Shown: positions 24,653 to 32,088 of the stretch, in pieces
Position numbering within the stretch: position 1 is the stretch's first letter
Layout of the letters: each line of letters opens with the position of its first letter
Source of the DNA: Ruminococcus sp.
GTDB lineage: Bacteria; Bacillota; Clostridia; Oscillospirales; Ruminococcaceae
Assembly (NCBI GenBank): GCA_017620025.1
Contig: JAFZRF010000039.1
Span: 1 to 37,524 of the forward strand
Direction: 5' to 3'
DNA: 37,524 bases
The notes under the pieces: model-generated
The model's database searches: none
What the model saw: only the letters and a program-made list of their open reading frames with translations
What the model was told of the DNA's origin: nothing
Program-made: the position numbers and the translations under genes

Positions 24653-25753
24653 TCAGTCCTCCGGCGGATAGTAATAATCAAGGAGCAGATCGACCATGCG
24701 GCTGTAGCTCTGTATGCCGTCGCTCACACCGTTCATCTTCATGCTCGTGTCAGCAGCGGCGGATGATACCGTACTCACTGTATCGGTTGAGATTATCTCC
24801 TTCTCCTTGTTCTCCTCCCAGTAGTTGTCAGGCATGAAGCGGAACCAGTCGTTCCTTACCTGCTGCGATATCTCACAGCTGAGAGGATAGGCCTCCGATA
24901 TACCGCTGCGGTATACCTGATTGTGTACATACATAAGCGCATTGAGACAGCCGCTGTACTGCATCTGCGGCTCACCGCTGCCCATTGTCGCTACGAAGGA
25001 GATGAAGTTCGCTTCATCCTCCTGCATGAAGCCTTTTAGATGTGCGTACTCATGGCAGAGAGTTTCCGGCAGGTTCTCACGCATCATATCGTTATTGTAG
25101 CTTGCCTCCATGGAGAACGGCAGATACATACCGAGCGTATCAGTCTGGCTCATGAAGAAGGAGAACATTATCGGCTTCGGGTCGGGATAATATCCCGCAA
25201 GCTGCGGATAGGTCTCAGCAGCCTTCTTCATGGCAGCCTTTGAGCCGTCCACAGGGTCTATAGTAAGCGTGAAGCGGTCCTCACTGTCCCTCGGAACCTG
25301 CGCCGCAAGCTCGTTGCAGGTATGGATAAGCCTTCCGTAAAGGTCGGTAAGCTCCTCCTGAGAGTGCTCCTTTGACCGGAAATACTTCTCGGAAAACTTT
25401 GTGCAGCCATAGAGCGTGAAGCAGTTGAGAGACTCGGTCGTGACTGCGAAAGCAAGCGCCCACAGCATGACGGAAAGCGATGTGAGAGCGACCTTCATGC
25501 GTGACCTTTTGCATACTATCAGCAGTATCAGCATCAGAGGTATGCCGATGCCGACGAGCAGCAGCCCGGCAATTATCATCAGCTCACCGAGCGCTACCGG
25601 CAGCAGCCCGCTCAGGAATGCGTAGGGCGTTGATATGTACGGGAATATATGTGCGGCATAGAAATCAGCAAATGGCTGAGAAAGACGACCGCATACTGTC
25701 AGTACTGCGGAAAAAAGTATGAGCAAGAGCGGTATAAGATATCGTTTTTTCAT
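24653..25753 (-). CDS. DUF3810 membrane protein with HExxH motif
   Basis: The 366-residue protein has three N-terminal hydrophobic segments (about 5-22, 45-80, 88-107), then an extracytoplasmic domain. The latter holds ETLCHEYAHLKGFMQEDEANFISF near residues 223-246: HEYAH followed at a fitting distance by Glu, the layout of a zinc metallopeptidase. FSMEASYNND precedes it. These features match the DUF3810 family, whose substrate I do not know. The C-terminal ~60 residues are Ser/Thr-rich. It has its own promoter (25786-25814), and an antisense promoter faces its 3' end. Confidence 0.87.
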   Translation of the reverse strand: MKKRYLIPLLLILFSAVLTVCGRLSQPFADFYAAHIFPYISTPYAFLSGLLPVALGELMIIAGLLLVGIGIPLMLILLIVCKRSRMKVALTSLSVMLWALAFAVTTESLNCFTLYGCTKFSEKYFRSKEHSQEELTDLYGRLIHTCNELAAQVPRDSEDRFTLTIDPVDGSKAAMKKAAETYPQLAGYYPDPKPIMFSFFMSQTDTLGMYLPFSMEASYNNDMMRENLPETLCHEYAHLKGFMQEDEANFISFVATMGSGEPQMQYSGCLNALMYVHNQVYRSGISEAYPLSCEISQQVRNDWFRFMPDNYWEENKEKEIISTDTVSTVSSAAADTSMKMNGVSDGIQSYSRMVDLLLDYYYPPED

Positions 25754-25785
25754 ATTGCCCCCATAATTATTAATGCTTTACATTC

Positions 25786-25814
25786 ATTATATCATATTTC
25801 AAACGTCAGTGCAA
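25786..25814 (-). promoter_or_regulatory. Promoter of the DUF3810 gene
   Basis: Minus strand: TTGCAC, 17 bases, TATAAT, about 33 bases before the start codon. Confidence 0.65.
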
Positions 25815-25871
25815 TGCCGCAGGGAGTGGTAGTTCTTTCCGGCAGAGCCGTCTGTATACAGGAGAAAACAA

Positions 25872-26792
25872 ATGAAGAAAATGTATTTTCTTGTGAATCT
25901 CATCGCAGGCAAGGCCGCAATAGGCGATAACCTCGGTGAGATTATAAATGAGTTCAATAAGGCCGGCTGGGAGGTTACTGTCCGTGTTACTCAGGACAGC
26001 GACGACGCCTCTCTCATGGCAAGGTATGCCTGCGATAACGGCTTCGGGATGCTGGTATGCGCCGGCGGAGACGGTACACTCAGCCAGTGCCTGCAGGGTA
26101 TCATGTCAAGCGAAAGGCGCATCCCCATAGGCTATATTCCGACGGGCTCGACCAACGACTTTGCAAGGAGCCTCGGCATACCCGCAAGCCCTATGGATGC
26201 CGCACGCTGGATAGTGACCGGAGTGCCGCGAGCCTGCGACGTGGGCGGTCTGAACGATGCCTATTTCTCCTATATAGCCGCATTCGGAGCCTTTACCAAT
26301 GTGACCTATGAGACTCCGCAGCAGATAAAGAATATATTCGGTCATGCAGCCTACCTTGTCAACGGACTGCTCCAGGTAACGAACCTGCGGTCTAAGCGTA
26401 TGCGTGTGGAGTGGGGCGATAACTGCATCGAGGATGATTTCATATTCGGCATGGTCACGAATTCCTCGTCCGTTGCAGGACTGCTCTCCATGAACGACTT
26501 TCTGCTTGACGACGGAGTGTTCGAGGTAACGCTGATAAAGAAGCCGGCGAATCCGGTCCAGCTCCAGCAGATACTGCATTCGCTGCTTAATATCGGCGTG
26601 GAGATAGACAAGGAATATATCCGCTTCTTCCGCACGGGCAAGATAACATTTACCTCTCTCGGCGGCGATCCTGTCACCTGGACAAGGGACGGCGAATACG
26701 GCGGTGATTCGCAGATAAACGTGATACAGAGCATTCCGCGTGCCGTGGAGTTCCTTCTTCCGGCCAAGCATAATGATTCGTTCTCGGATTAA
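25872..26792 (+). CDS. Diacylglycerol kinase-family (DagK/YegS) lipid kinase
   Basis: The 306-residue cytoplasmic enzyme has the diacylglycerol-kinase catalytic domain: FLVNLIAGKAAIGDNL at the start, the nucleotide-binding GGDGTLSQ near 58-65, and PTGSTNDFARSLGIP near 80-94. The second beta-rich domain runs from about 125 to the end and includes DDGVFEVTLIKKP near 213. Such enzymes phosphorylate diacylglycerol or related lipids to return them to phospholipid synthesis; the exact substrate is not readable. AGGAG precedes the ATG. It is transcribed divergently from the DUF3810 gene. Confidence 0.93.
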   Translation: MKKMYFLVNLIAGKAAIGDNLGEIINEFNKAGWEVTVRVTQDSDDASLMARYACDNGFGMLVCAGGDGTLSQCLQGIMSSERRIPIGYIPTGSTNDFARSLGIPASPMDAARWIVTGVPRACDVGGLNDAYFSYIAAFGAFTNVTYETPQQIKNIFGHAAYLVNGLLQVTNLRSKRMRVEWGDNCIEDDFIFGMVTNSSSVAGLLSMNDFLLDDGVFEVTLIKKPANPVQLQQILHSLLNIGVEIDKEYIRFFRTGKITFTSLGGDPVTWTRDGEYGGDSQINVIQSIPRAVEFLLPAKHNDSFSD

Positions 26793-26830
26793 TGACAGGA
26801 TGTATCTGACTTACTGAATATGAGATTAAA

Positions 26831-26851
26831 GGGGCTGCCTTTGGCAGCCCC
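26831..26851. terminator. GC-rich hairpin after the lipid kinase gene
   Basis: Perfect arms ggggctgcc / ggcagcccc with loop ttt, 38 bases past the stop; no clear T-run follows. Nearly the same unit lies at 331-360, so it belongs to the short-palindrome family. The bases up to 26941 hold a further palindrome ending in ccctaca and no gene. Confidence 0.5.
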
Positions 26852-26941
26852 TGAATCATGTATATAGGGGCGGGGCGATGTAGGCACCGCCCCCTACACA
26901 CAACGAAGCCTGCTACCCAAAGTGACAACCCACATTAATTT

Positions 26942-27133
26942 GCCCGTGCGATAGCCGACTTTAGCCTGCGTGTTTGGAATAAAGCAAAAACCGGCAAAGG
27001 GAAGAAGAAAGGGGTGAGGGAAAAGAGAGTCCAGAGAGGAAAACCGTAGAGGGGAAAGAGGGAGGGAAATGCCGGTTTTTGCTGCGGTTTTCTTTTTCCC
27101 TCCCTCTTTCCCCCGGAGGTGTTCCTCTTTGGC
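26942..27133 (-). repeat. Dispersed structured repeat, copy D (inverted, divergent)
   Basis: Read on the minus strand it has the same order of elements as copies A-C: the caaagcca start, a first stem arm (ccaaagaggaa), the aaaagaaaaccgcag block, a second stem arm (gcaaaaaccggc, complement of 27071-27082), the partner of stem 1 (ttcctctctgg), the partner of stem 2 (gccggtttttgc, complement of 26984-26995) and the ggctatcgcacggg tail. Both stems differ in sequence from the other copies, but stem 2 pairs over all 12 bases and stem 1 over 10 of 11. It faces copy B, their 5' ends about 88 bases apart. Confidence 0.8.
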
Positions 27134-27220
27134 TTTGTTTGAGATTTTGCAAATCTCGAAAATTCAGACATAAGAATAATGAATCCTCGTTCTTTATTTC
27201 AATTTATCATACCTCTTACT

Positions 27221-27465
27221 TGTACTCACAAAGCCAGAGGGGGAGCCTTCGGGGAAACAGGGTGAGGAAAAGAAAACCGCAGTAAAAGCTGACATCCTCC
27301 CCCTTCCCCTACGGCTCCCCCTCTGGACTCCCCCTCACTCTCCCCTTGACCCCCTCCTGTCAGCTTTTGCTTTTATTTGAGACCAGCAGGCTAAATCAGG
27401 CTATCGCACGGGTGACATAATGTGCGCTGTTAGTTTAAGTTGCTGATTTCGGACGGGTGTAAGGG
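27221..27465 (+). repeat. Dispersed structured repeat, copy B (complete)
   Basis: The complete copy. Stem 1 pairs ccagagggggagcc (27234-27247) with ggctccccctctgg (27313-27326), 14 perfect pairs. Stem 2 pairs gtaaaagctgac with gtcagcttttgc (beginning near 27281 and 27358). The arms come in the order 1-2-1-2, a pseudoknot topology. The loops are purine-rich on the 5' side and almost pure C/T on the 3' side. The tail ggctatcgcacggg ends at 27412, and the following 50 bases are shared with copy A. No ORF is present. The remaining bases to serA's terminator contain an imperfect ggcgcacac/gtgcacc inverted repeat. Confidence 0.82.
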
Positions 27466-27511
27466 AGGCGCACACTGTGCACCCATTCCGAATAAAAGTG
27501 CATATACGCAA

Positions 27512-27537
27512 AAACCCCGGTCAGATGACCGGGGTTT
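27512..27537 (-). terminator. serA terminator
   Basis: Arms aaaccccggtca / tgaccggggttt, followed by T residues on the minus strand, 15 bases past the serA stop. It lies between serA and repeat copy B. Confidence 0.88.
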
Positions 27538-27552
27538 GTTTATCAGTATATC

Positions 27553-28716
27553 TTACTTCTCGATAACTCTTACACGGATAACGCCGTCTACAGAGTTGAT
27601 CTTGCCTACAACCTTAGCAGGAACATCACCGATAACGTCGAGCATTGTGTAAGCGAAGTCGCCCTTGCTTGCATTTGCCATGTTCTCGATGTTGAGTCCC
27701 TCGTTTCCTACTGCTGTAGTGATGGAAGCGATTGTTGTGGGAACGTTCTTGTGGATAACGCAGATCTTTGTGCCTACAGCGTTCATGCTGAGGTTAGGAA
27801 GATTTACGCTGTTTCTGATATTGCCGTTCTCGAGGAAGTCGATGAGCTCCTGAGCAGCCATAACAGCACAGTTGTCCTCGCTCTCGGGTGTGGAAGCACC
27901 GAGGTGGGGAAGTACGATAACGTTCTCAGCGCCGAGAACTGTATCATCAGCGAAGTCTGTAACGTACTTAGCGATCTTGCCGTCAGCGATAGCCTTTACT
28001 ACTGCCTCGCTGTTGATCAGCTCGCCTCTTGCGAGGTTGATGAGACGAACGCCGTCCTTCATCATTGCGATCTGCTCAGCGTCGATAGTGTTTGCTGTAT
28101 CCTTTGTGTAAGGCATATGGATTGTGATGTAGTCGCTCTCCTTGTAGATATCGTTGATATCTGTAACTACCTTTACGGTAGGCTCAAGGTGAAGAGCAGC
28201 ACCAACTGAGAGGAAGGGATCGTAACCGATAACCTTCATGCCGAGAGCCTCAGCAGCGTTTGCGATCTTGCCGCCGATAGCGCCGAGACCGATGATACCG
28301 AGAGTCTTGCAAGCGATCTCAGGGCCTGCGAACTTGGACTTTCCGGACTCTACAGTCTTGGGCGCGTCCTCTGTGCCCTTGAGTGAAGCAGCCCACTGAG
28401 CAGCCTCTACGATCTTTCTTGAGGAGATAAGGAGTGCAGCGATTGCGAGCTCCTTAACAGCGTTGGAGTTAGCACCGGGAGTATTGAATACTACGATACC
28501 CTCCTGAGCGCAGCGGTCAACAGGAATGTTGTTTACGCCTGCGCCTGCACGGGCGATAGCAAGGAGCTTGTCGCCGAATACCATGTCGTGCATCTTAGCG
28601 GAACGAACCATGATAGCGTCCGGATTAGCCGGTGCATCAGCTACAGCGTACTTGCTCTTGTCAAAAATATCAGTTCCCACTGCGGAGATCTTGTTGAGTG
28701 TCTGAATATTGAACAT
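27553..28716 (-). CDS. serA: D-3-phosphoglycerate dehydrogenase
   Basis: Oxidises 3-phosphoglycerate with NAD, the first step of serine synthesis. The 387 residues are the short form: substrate and nucleotide domains plus one C-terminal ACT domain (about 315-387, starting ICVIHKNVPTTIASIT). The Rossmann loop GLGAIGGKIANAAEALGM is near 146-163, the catalytic Arg in NLARGEL near 226-232 and the catalytic His in VLPHLGAST near 274-282. The ACT domain suggests amino-acid feedback. AGAGG precedes the ATG. It follows serC by 40 bases in the same direction, in reverse of pathway order. Confidence 0.95.
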   Translation of the reverse strand: MFNIQTLNKISAVGTDIFDKSKYAVADAPANPDAIMVRSAKMHDMVFGDKLLAIARAGAGVNNIPVDRCAQEGIVVFNTPGANSNAVKELAIAALLISSRKIVEAAQWAASLKGTEDAPKTVESGKSKFAGPEIACKTLGIIGLGAIGGKIANAAEALGMKVIGYDPFLSVGAALHLEPTVKVVTDINDIYKESDYITIHMPYTKDTANTIDAEQIAMMKDGVRLINLARGELINSEAVVKAIADGKIAKYVTDFADDTVLGAENVIVLPHLGASTPESEDNCAVMAAQELIDFLENGNIRNSVNLPNLSMNAVGTKICVIHKNVPTTIASITTAVGNEGLNIENMANASKGDFAYTMLDVIGDVPAKVVGKINSVDGVIRVRVIEK

Positions 28717-28756
28717 TTCACTAACCTCTTTTCAGATATTGTTTGTTCCTGTATGA

Positions 28757-29842
28757 TCAGGAATTCTCTTCCTCGAACTTCTTCATGAATGCAACGAGTG
28801 CCTCAACGCCCTCGATAGGCATAGCGTTGTAGATGGAAGCGCGCATACCGCCTACGCTTCTGTGGCCCTTGAGGTTCTCAAGGCCTGCTGCCTTGGACTC
28901 AGCAACGAACTTCTTGTCGAGCTCGTCGTTGCCTGTAACGAAGGGAACGTTCATGAGTGAGCGGTCCTTCTTGTCAACTGTGCCCTTGAACATCTTGCTC
29001 TGGTCAAGGAAATCATAGAGGAGCTTAGCCTTCTTCTCGTTGTGAGCCTTCATAGCCTCAAGGCCGCCCATCTTCTTGATCCACTTGAATACCTTACCGC
29101 ATACATAGATGCCGTAGCAGGGAGGTGTATTGTAGAGTGACTCGTTGTCAGCCTGGATCTTCCAGTTCATCATTGTAGGTGTGATGCTGAGAGCGGGGCC
29201 GTCTGCGATGAGATCCTCACGAACGATGATGATCTGTACGCCGGAGGGGCCTACGTTCTTCTGTACACCGCCGTAGATAACGCCGTACTTTGATACGTCA
29301 ACAGGCTCTGAGAGGAAGCATGAGCTTACGTCAGCAACAAGCTCCTTGCCCTTTGTGTTGGGGAGCTCCCAGAACTTTGTTCCGTAGATAGTATTGTTCT
29401 CGCAGATATATACATAGTCAGCATCCTCGGGGATGTCGAGATCTGAGCAATCCGGGATATAGGAGAAGGTCTTGTCAGCAGAAGAAGCAACTCTTACTAC
29501 CTCGCCGTACTTCTCAGCTTCCTCAGCAGCCTTCTTAGCCCACTGACCAGTGATTATGTAAGCAGCCTTCTTGTTCTTCATGAGATTCATGGGAACGCCT
29601 GCAAAAACCAGTGAAGCACCGCCCTGTGCAAAGATAACCTTGTAGTTGTCGGGGATGTTCATCAGGTCACGAAGATCCTGCTCTGCTTCCTTGATGATGT
29701 TGTCATAGACCTTGGAACGGTGGGACATCTCCATAACGGACATTCCGCAGCCCTTGTAATCCATCATTTCCTCTGCACACTCTCTGAGAACTTCCTCAGG
29801 AAGTACAGCGGGACCTGCGCTGAAGTTGTAAACTCTGCTCAT
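28757..29842 (-). CDS. serC: Phosphoserine aminotransferase
   Basis: Transaminates 3-phosphohydroxypyruvate with glutamate to give phosphoserine (PLP enzyme). The start at 29842 (MSRVYNFSAGPAVLPEEVL, 361 residues) is set by GGAGG ten bases upstream; the frame extends further without support. The PLP Lys is in GGVQKNVGPSG near 190-200; FAQGGASLVFAGVPMNL near 68-84 and HRSVGGMRASIYNAMP near the C-terminus are typical. It is the first gene of the serC-serA operon behind a strong promoter. No phosphoserine phosphatase (SerB) gene is next to it. Confidence 0.96.
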   Translation of the reverse strand: MSRVYNFSAGPAVLPEEVLRECAEEMMDYKGCGMSVMEMSHRSKVYDNIIKEAEQDLRDLMNIPDNYKVIFAQGGASLVFAGVPMNLMKNKKAAYIITGQWAKKAAEEAEKYGEVVRVASSADKTFSYIPDCSDLDIPEDADYVYICENNTIYGTKFWELPNTKGKELVADVSSCFLSEPVDVSKYGVIYGGVQKNVGPSGVQIIIVREDLIADGPALSITPTMMNWKIQADNESLYNTPPCYGIYVCGKVFKWIKKMGGLEAMKAHNEKKAKLLYDFLDQSKMFKGTVDKKDRSLMNVPFVTGNDELDKKFVAESKAAGLENLKGHRSVGGMRASIYNAMPIEGVEALVAFMKKFEEENS

Positions 29843-29928
29843 TGTAATAAAACCTCCACTTTTAGTGTAAATTGAAAGGCAGCGGCGTCGTATGGCGTCA
29901 CCGCCGGAGTATAATCCATACAATATAA

Positions 29929-29957
29929 ATTATACTCCCTTACGGGGAATAAGTCAA
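29929..29957 (-). promoter_or_regulatory. serC-serA promoter
   Basis: Minus strand: TTGACT, 17 bases, TATAAT. The leader of about 80 bases contains a GC-rich imperfect inverted repeat (cggcg...cgccg near 29880-29906) that could be a regulatory hairpin. Bases 29958-30145 hold a tattcact-type AT repeat (about 30060-30100) and no gene. Confidence 0.82.
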
Positions 29958-30145
29958 GCCTACACGGGAAACTTTTTCAGCAGTTGCGATTTTTGTTTCA
30001 GTGGGTTAACAAAGTGGGATGAGGTGACGGGGCGGGCACCCCTCCTCCCGCCACTTGTTAATACTATTCACTATTCATTATTCACTCTTCACTATTCACT
30101 AAACCGGGTTTACGTTCTCTTCTTCCTCTTACGAAAAAACACACC

Positions 30146-30332
30146 TGTACTCACAATGCCAGAGGGGGAACCCAGGGGAGCCCAGGGAAGAAAAGAAAAC
30201 CGCAGTAAAAGCTGACATCCTCCCCCTTCCCCAGTTTTCCCCCTCTGGACTCCCCCTTCCTTGCCCCTTATCCCCCTCCTGTCAGCTTTTGCTTTGTTAA
30301 GACCAGCAGGCTAAATCCGGCTATCGCACGGG
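30146..30332 (+). repeat. Dispersed structured repeat, copy C
   Basis: Stem 1 pairs ccagagggggaa (30159-30170) with ttccccctctgg (30237-30248). Stem 2 is identical to copies A and B. The 5' boundary is shared with copy B from tgtactcacaa, and the 3' boundary is at gcacggg (30332), without the 50-base extension of A and B. Confidence 0.82.
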
Positions 30333-30532
30333 CAGCCTAAAAGTTTATGATACTTTGCGGACGGCCAATGGCCAACCCTACAGTCTTACCCTATTTTAAA
30401 TACATCGCCGCAGGCGATACCGCCAATTATGCATTATGAATTAAGAATTATGAATTGAAAAGCTAACGGCTAAAGGCTAACGGCTTATGGCTCTAAATAA
30501 TTCTGCATTCTTAATTCTGAATTCAGCATTAA
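30333..30532. other. Intergenic sequence with simple repeats
   Basis: No gene seen. It holds one short palindrome unit (gcggac-ggcc-aat-ggcc...ccctacag, 30357-30383), AT-rich near-repeats (aattatg/aattaag/aattatg) and a tandem 'aaagctaacggct' motif near 30460-30490. Confidence 0.55.
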
Positions 30533-30557
30533 AAAGGGCGCACATTGTGCGCCCTTT
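30533..30557 (-). terminator. Terminator of the GTPase operon (GGGCGCACA stem)
   Basis: Arms aaagggcgcaca / tgtgcgcccttt around one base, followed on the minus strand by TTTTTAAT, eight bases past the GTPase stop. Same stem as at 24529-24554. Confidence 0.87.
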
Positions 30558-30564
30558 CATCTGT

Positions 30565-31695
30565 TCACTTCTTCTCCAGCTCCGACCGGAATATCTGCTC
30601 TATCTGCTTTCTTCCGTCGGCGGTCTCGAGCTGCTCCGTTGTGAATTCGCCTGTGAATATCTTCTTCATGATAAGCACATAGGCATTTCCGAGAGCTACA
30701 GTGAGCGAGCTGGCTACTGCCGCATTGACCACTCCGGCTGCGACGTTGACTACGGGTATCAGCTTCAGCACCGATCTTACAGCCGCACGTCCGAGGACTG
30801 TGGCGGTGCTTGCGCCTATGGTGGCGGAAATAAAAGCGGAAATAAAGCCCTTGCTGACACCTATGCCGAATACAGCCGTTATCTCGGCTATCATGGTCGT
30901 CTGTATAGGTACGAGGACTGCTGCATCGGAAAAGGGTATCGGTATCGCACCGGCTGCTGCCGCCGCTGCCGCATTGGTAGCTATGATGCCCTGTGCGAAT
31001 TTCACTTTCTCCTGAAGAGCTGCTTTCTGGACGTGCTGCCAGGTTTTTTGAAGATCGTCCGGCAGGACAGCTCCCATGACTGCGACAAGCTCATCAAGGC
31101 CGTAGGAGCTTACGATGACCTGTCCGCGGAGCACATAGTCCCGGGCAAGGACTGGGATCACCTTCTTTACCTTCAGATTCTTCGAGTCGATAAGGCGCTT
31201 CAGCTCGGCGGCCTTCTCCTCGTCCTGCGACTGAGTGAGTATCACTATCACAGGCACGTTGTATTTACTGTTCTCTTCTGTGAACTCGGTGAGCCATTCA
31301 AGCTCGGCCGGCTCAACACGGTTTGCGGCGGTATTGATACAGTACCAGATACAGTGTATCGCCTGATCCATATCACGCTTCTCTATGCCGTTCTTTATAA
31401 GGCCGATAAGCCCCTCTCGCACCTTTACAGGCCGGTTCTCGGACATATCGAATCCCGGGGAATCGTATATGGCAAGGGGGCTGTCGGGAGTGGTGTAGCG
31501 GCAGAACTCTGTAGTCACCGGCTCGCCTACCGCAGCCTTTGCGAACTCCTTGCCGAACACACTGTTTATGAGAGTGCTCTTGCCGGAGCCAGTCTTGCCG
31601 ACGACTGCTATATTTATCTTGTTCAGCTCGCTGATTCGCTTCCTTATCTCTTCAAGAGCGGTGCGGGCTGCTTGATCTACGGTCAGTTCGTTCAT
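30565..31695 (-). CDS. GTP-binding protein with DUF697-like hydrophobic domain
   Basis: Of 376 residues, the N-terminal GTPase domain has the P-loop VVGKTGSGKSTLINSVFG near residues 32-48, a switch Thr region (GEPVTTEFCRY), G3 IYDSPGFDM near 78-86 and VIVILTQSQDE as a likely G4 near 153. The C-terminal half (about 225-350) is Ala-rich and hydrophobic (IATNAAAAAAAGAIPIPFSDAAVLVP), as in DUF697/YcjF-type proteins that sit on membranes. I use the second ATG (31695): GAGGAG stands six bases before it, while the first ATG leaves no spacing. It is 10 bases after a 54-residue membrane protein gene, so they form one operon. Confidence 0.9.
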   Translation of the reverse strand: MNELTVDQAARTALEEIRKRISELNKINIAVVGKTGSGKSTLINSVFGKEFAKAAVGEPVTTEFCRYTTPDSPLAIYDSPGFDMSENRPVKVREGLIGLIKNGIEKRDMDQAIHCIWYCINTAANRVEPAELEWLTEFTEENSKYNVPVIVILTQSQDEEKAAELKRLIDSKNLKVKKVIPVLARDYVLRGQVIVSSYGLDELVAVMGAVLPDDLQKTWQHVQKAALQEKVKFAQGIIATNAAAAAAAGAIPIPFSDAAVLVPIQTTMIAEITAVFGIGVSKGFISAFISATIGASTATVLGRAAVRSVLKLIPVVNVAAGVVNAAVASSLTVALGNAYVLIMKKIFTGEFTTEQLETADGRKQIEQIFRSELEKK

Positions 31696-31705
31696 CGGCA
31701 TCTCC

Positions 31706-31870
31706 TCACCTGAGCGAATCTGCCGAGCTCTTCCTGTAGGCTCTTGCGGCAGTCTTCTCAGTGATAAAGGGCATTACAAGGCCTGTAAGAACGGCAAGCA
31801 GTACGCTTCCTATCGCAAAGAGTATCACATTCTTATCGAGCTCATAGCTCTGTTTTTTCTTCTTTCCCAT
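31706..31870 (-). CDS. Small single-span membrane protein (54 residues)
   Basis: It begins MGKKKKQSYELDKN, then has one hydrophobic stretch (about 15-37, VILFAIGSVLLAVLTGLVMPFI) and a basic C-terminus ending ADSLR. AAGGAGG stands at ideal distance from the ATG, and a promoter lies 74 bases upstream. The stop is just before the GTPase start, whose ribosome binding site overlaps it. Expression therefore looks real. The Lys-rich start predicts a cytoplasmic N-terminus. A membrane anchor or partner for the GTPase is the simplest guess. Confidence 0.75.
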   Translation of the reverse strand: MGKKKKQSYELDKNVILFAIGSVLLAVLTGLVMPFITEKTAARAYRKSSADSLR

Positions 31871-31943
31871 TTTTGTTCCTCCTTGTCGGATATACAGTCA
31901 CAGTTATTTTCAGCGGATCCGGTATCCGCATTTCCACATTTTC

Positions 31944-31971
31944 ATTATAGCATAAATTACCATTTTGTCAA
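31944..31971 (-). promoter_or_regulatory. Promoter of the small membrane protein-GTPase operon
   Basis: Minus strand: TTGACA, 16 bases, TATAAT (both boxes perfect). The leader carries a hairpin gcggat-ccggt-atccgc (31913-31929). Confidence 0.85.
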
Positions 31972-32012
31972 TATATCATCGTCCATTTATGATAATGATA
32001 TACAAATTACAG

Positions 32013-32041
32013 TAGACAAATCCGTCACATTGTGATATAAT
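32013..32041 (+). promoter_or_regulatory. Promoter of the MBL/beta-CASP gene
   Basis: TAGACA, 17 bases, TATAAT, about 48 bases before the ATG; AGGAGG follows at 32076-32082. It is divergent from the promoter at 31944-31971. Confidence 0.82.
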
Positions 32042-32088
32042 ATAAAGTAGCGGGATAATACGCCAAAAGCTCTACAGGAGGATACTCT

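Noticed and set aside
27281-27412. Reading the repeat family as CRISPR-like units
   Set aside because: Only one unit per locus, no regular spacing, no spacers of constant length and no cas genes.
26942-27465. Reading copies D and B as the two inverted ends of one transposon
   Set aside because: Only 88 bases without a gene lie between them, both are complete in themselves, and single copies exist at 1-208 and 30146-30332.
30487-31713. 408-codon plus-strand open frame opposite the GTPase
   Set aside because: Complement of a clear GTPase gene with proper start and motifs; the translated sequence resembles no protein and has no ribosome site.
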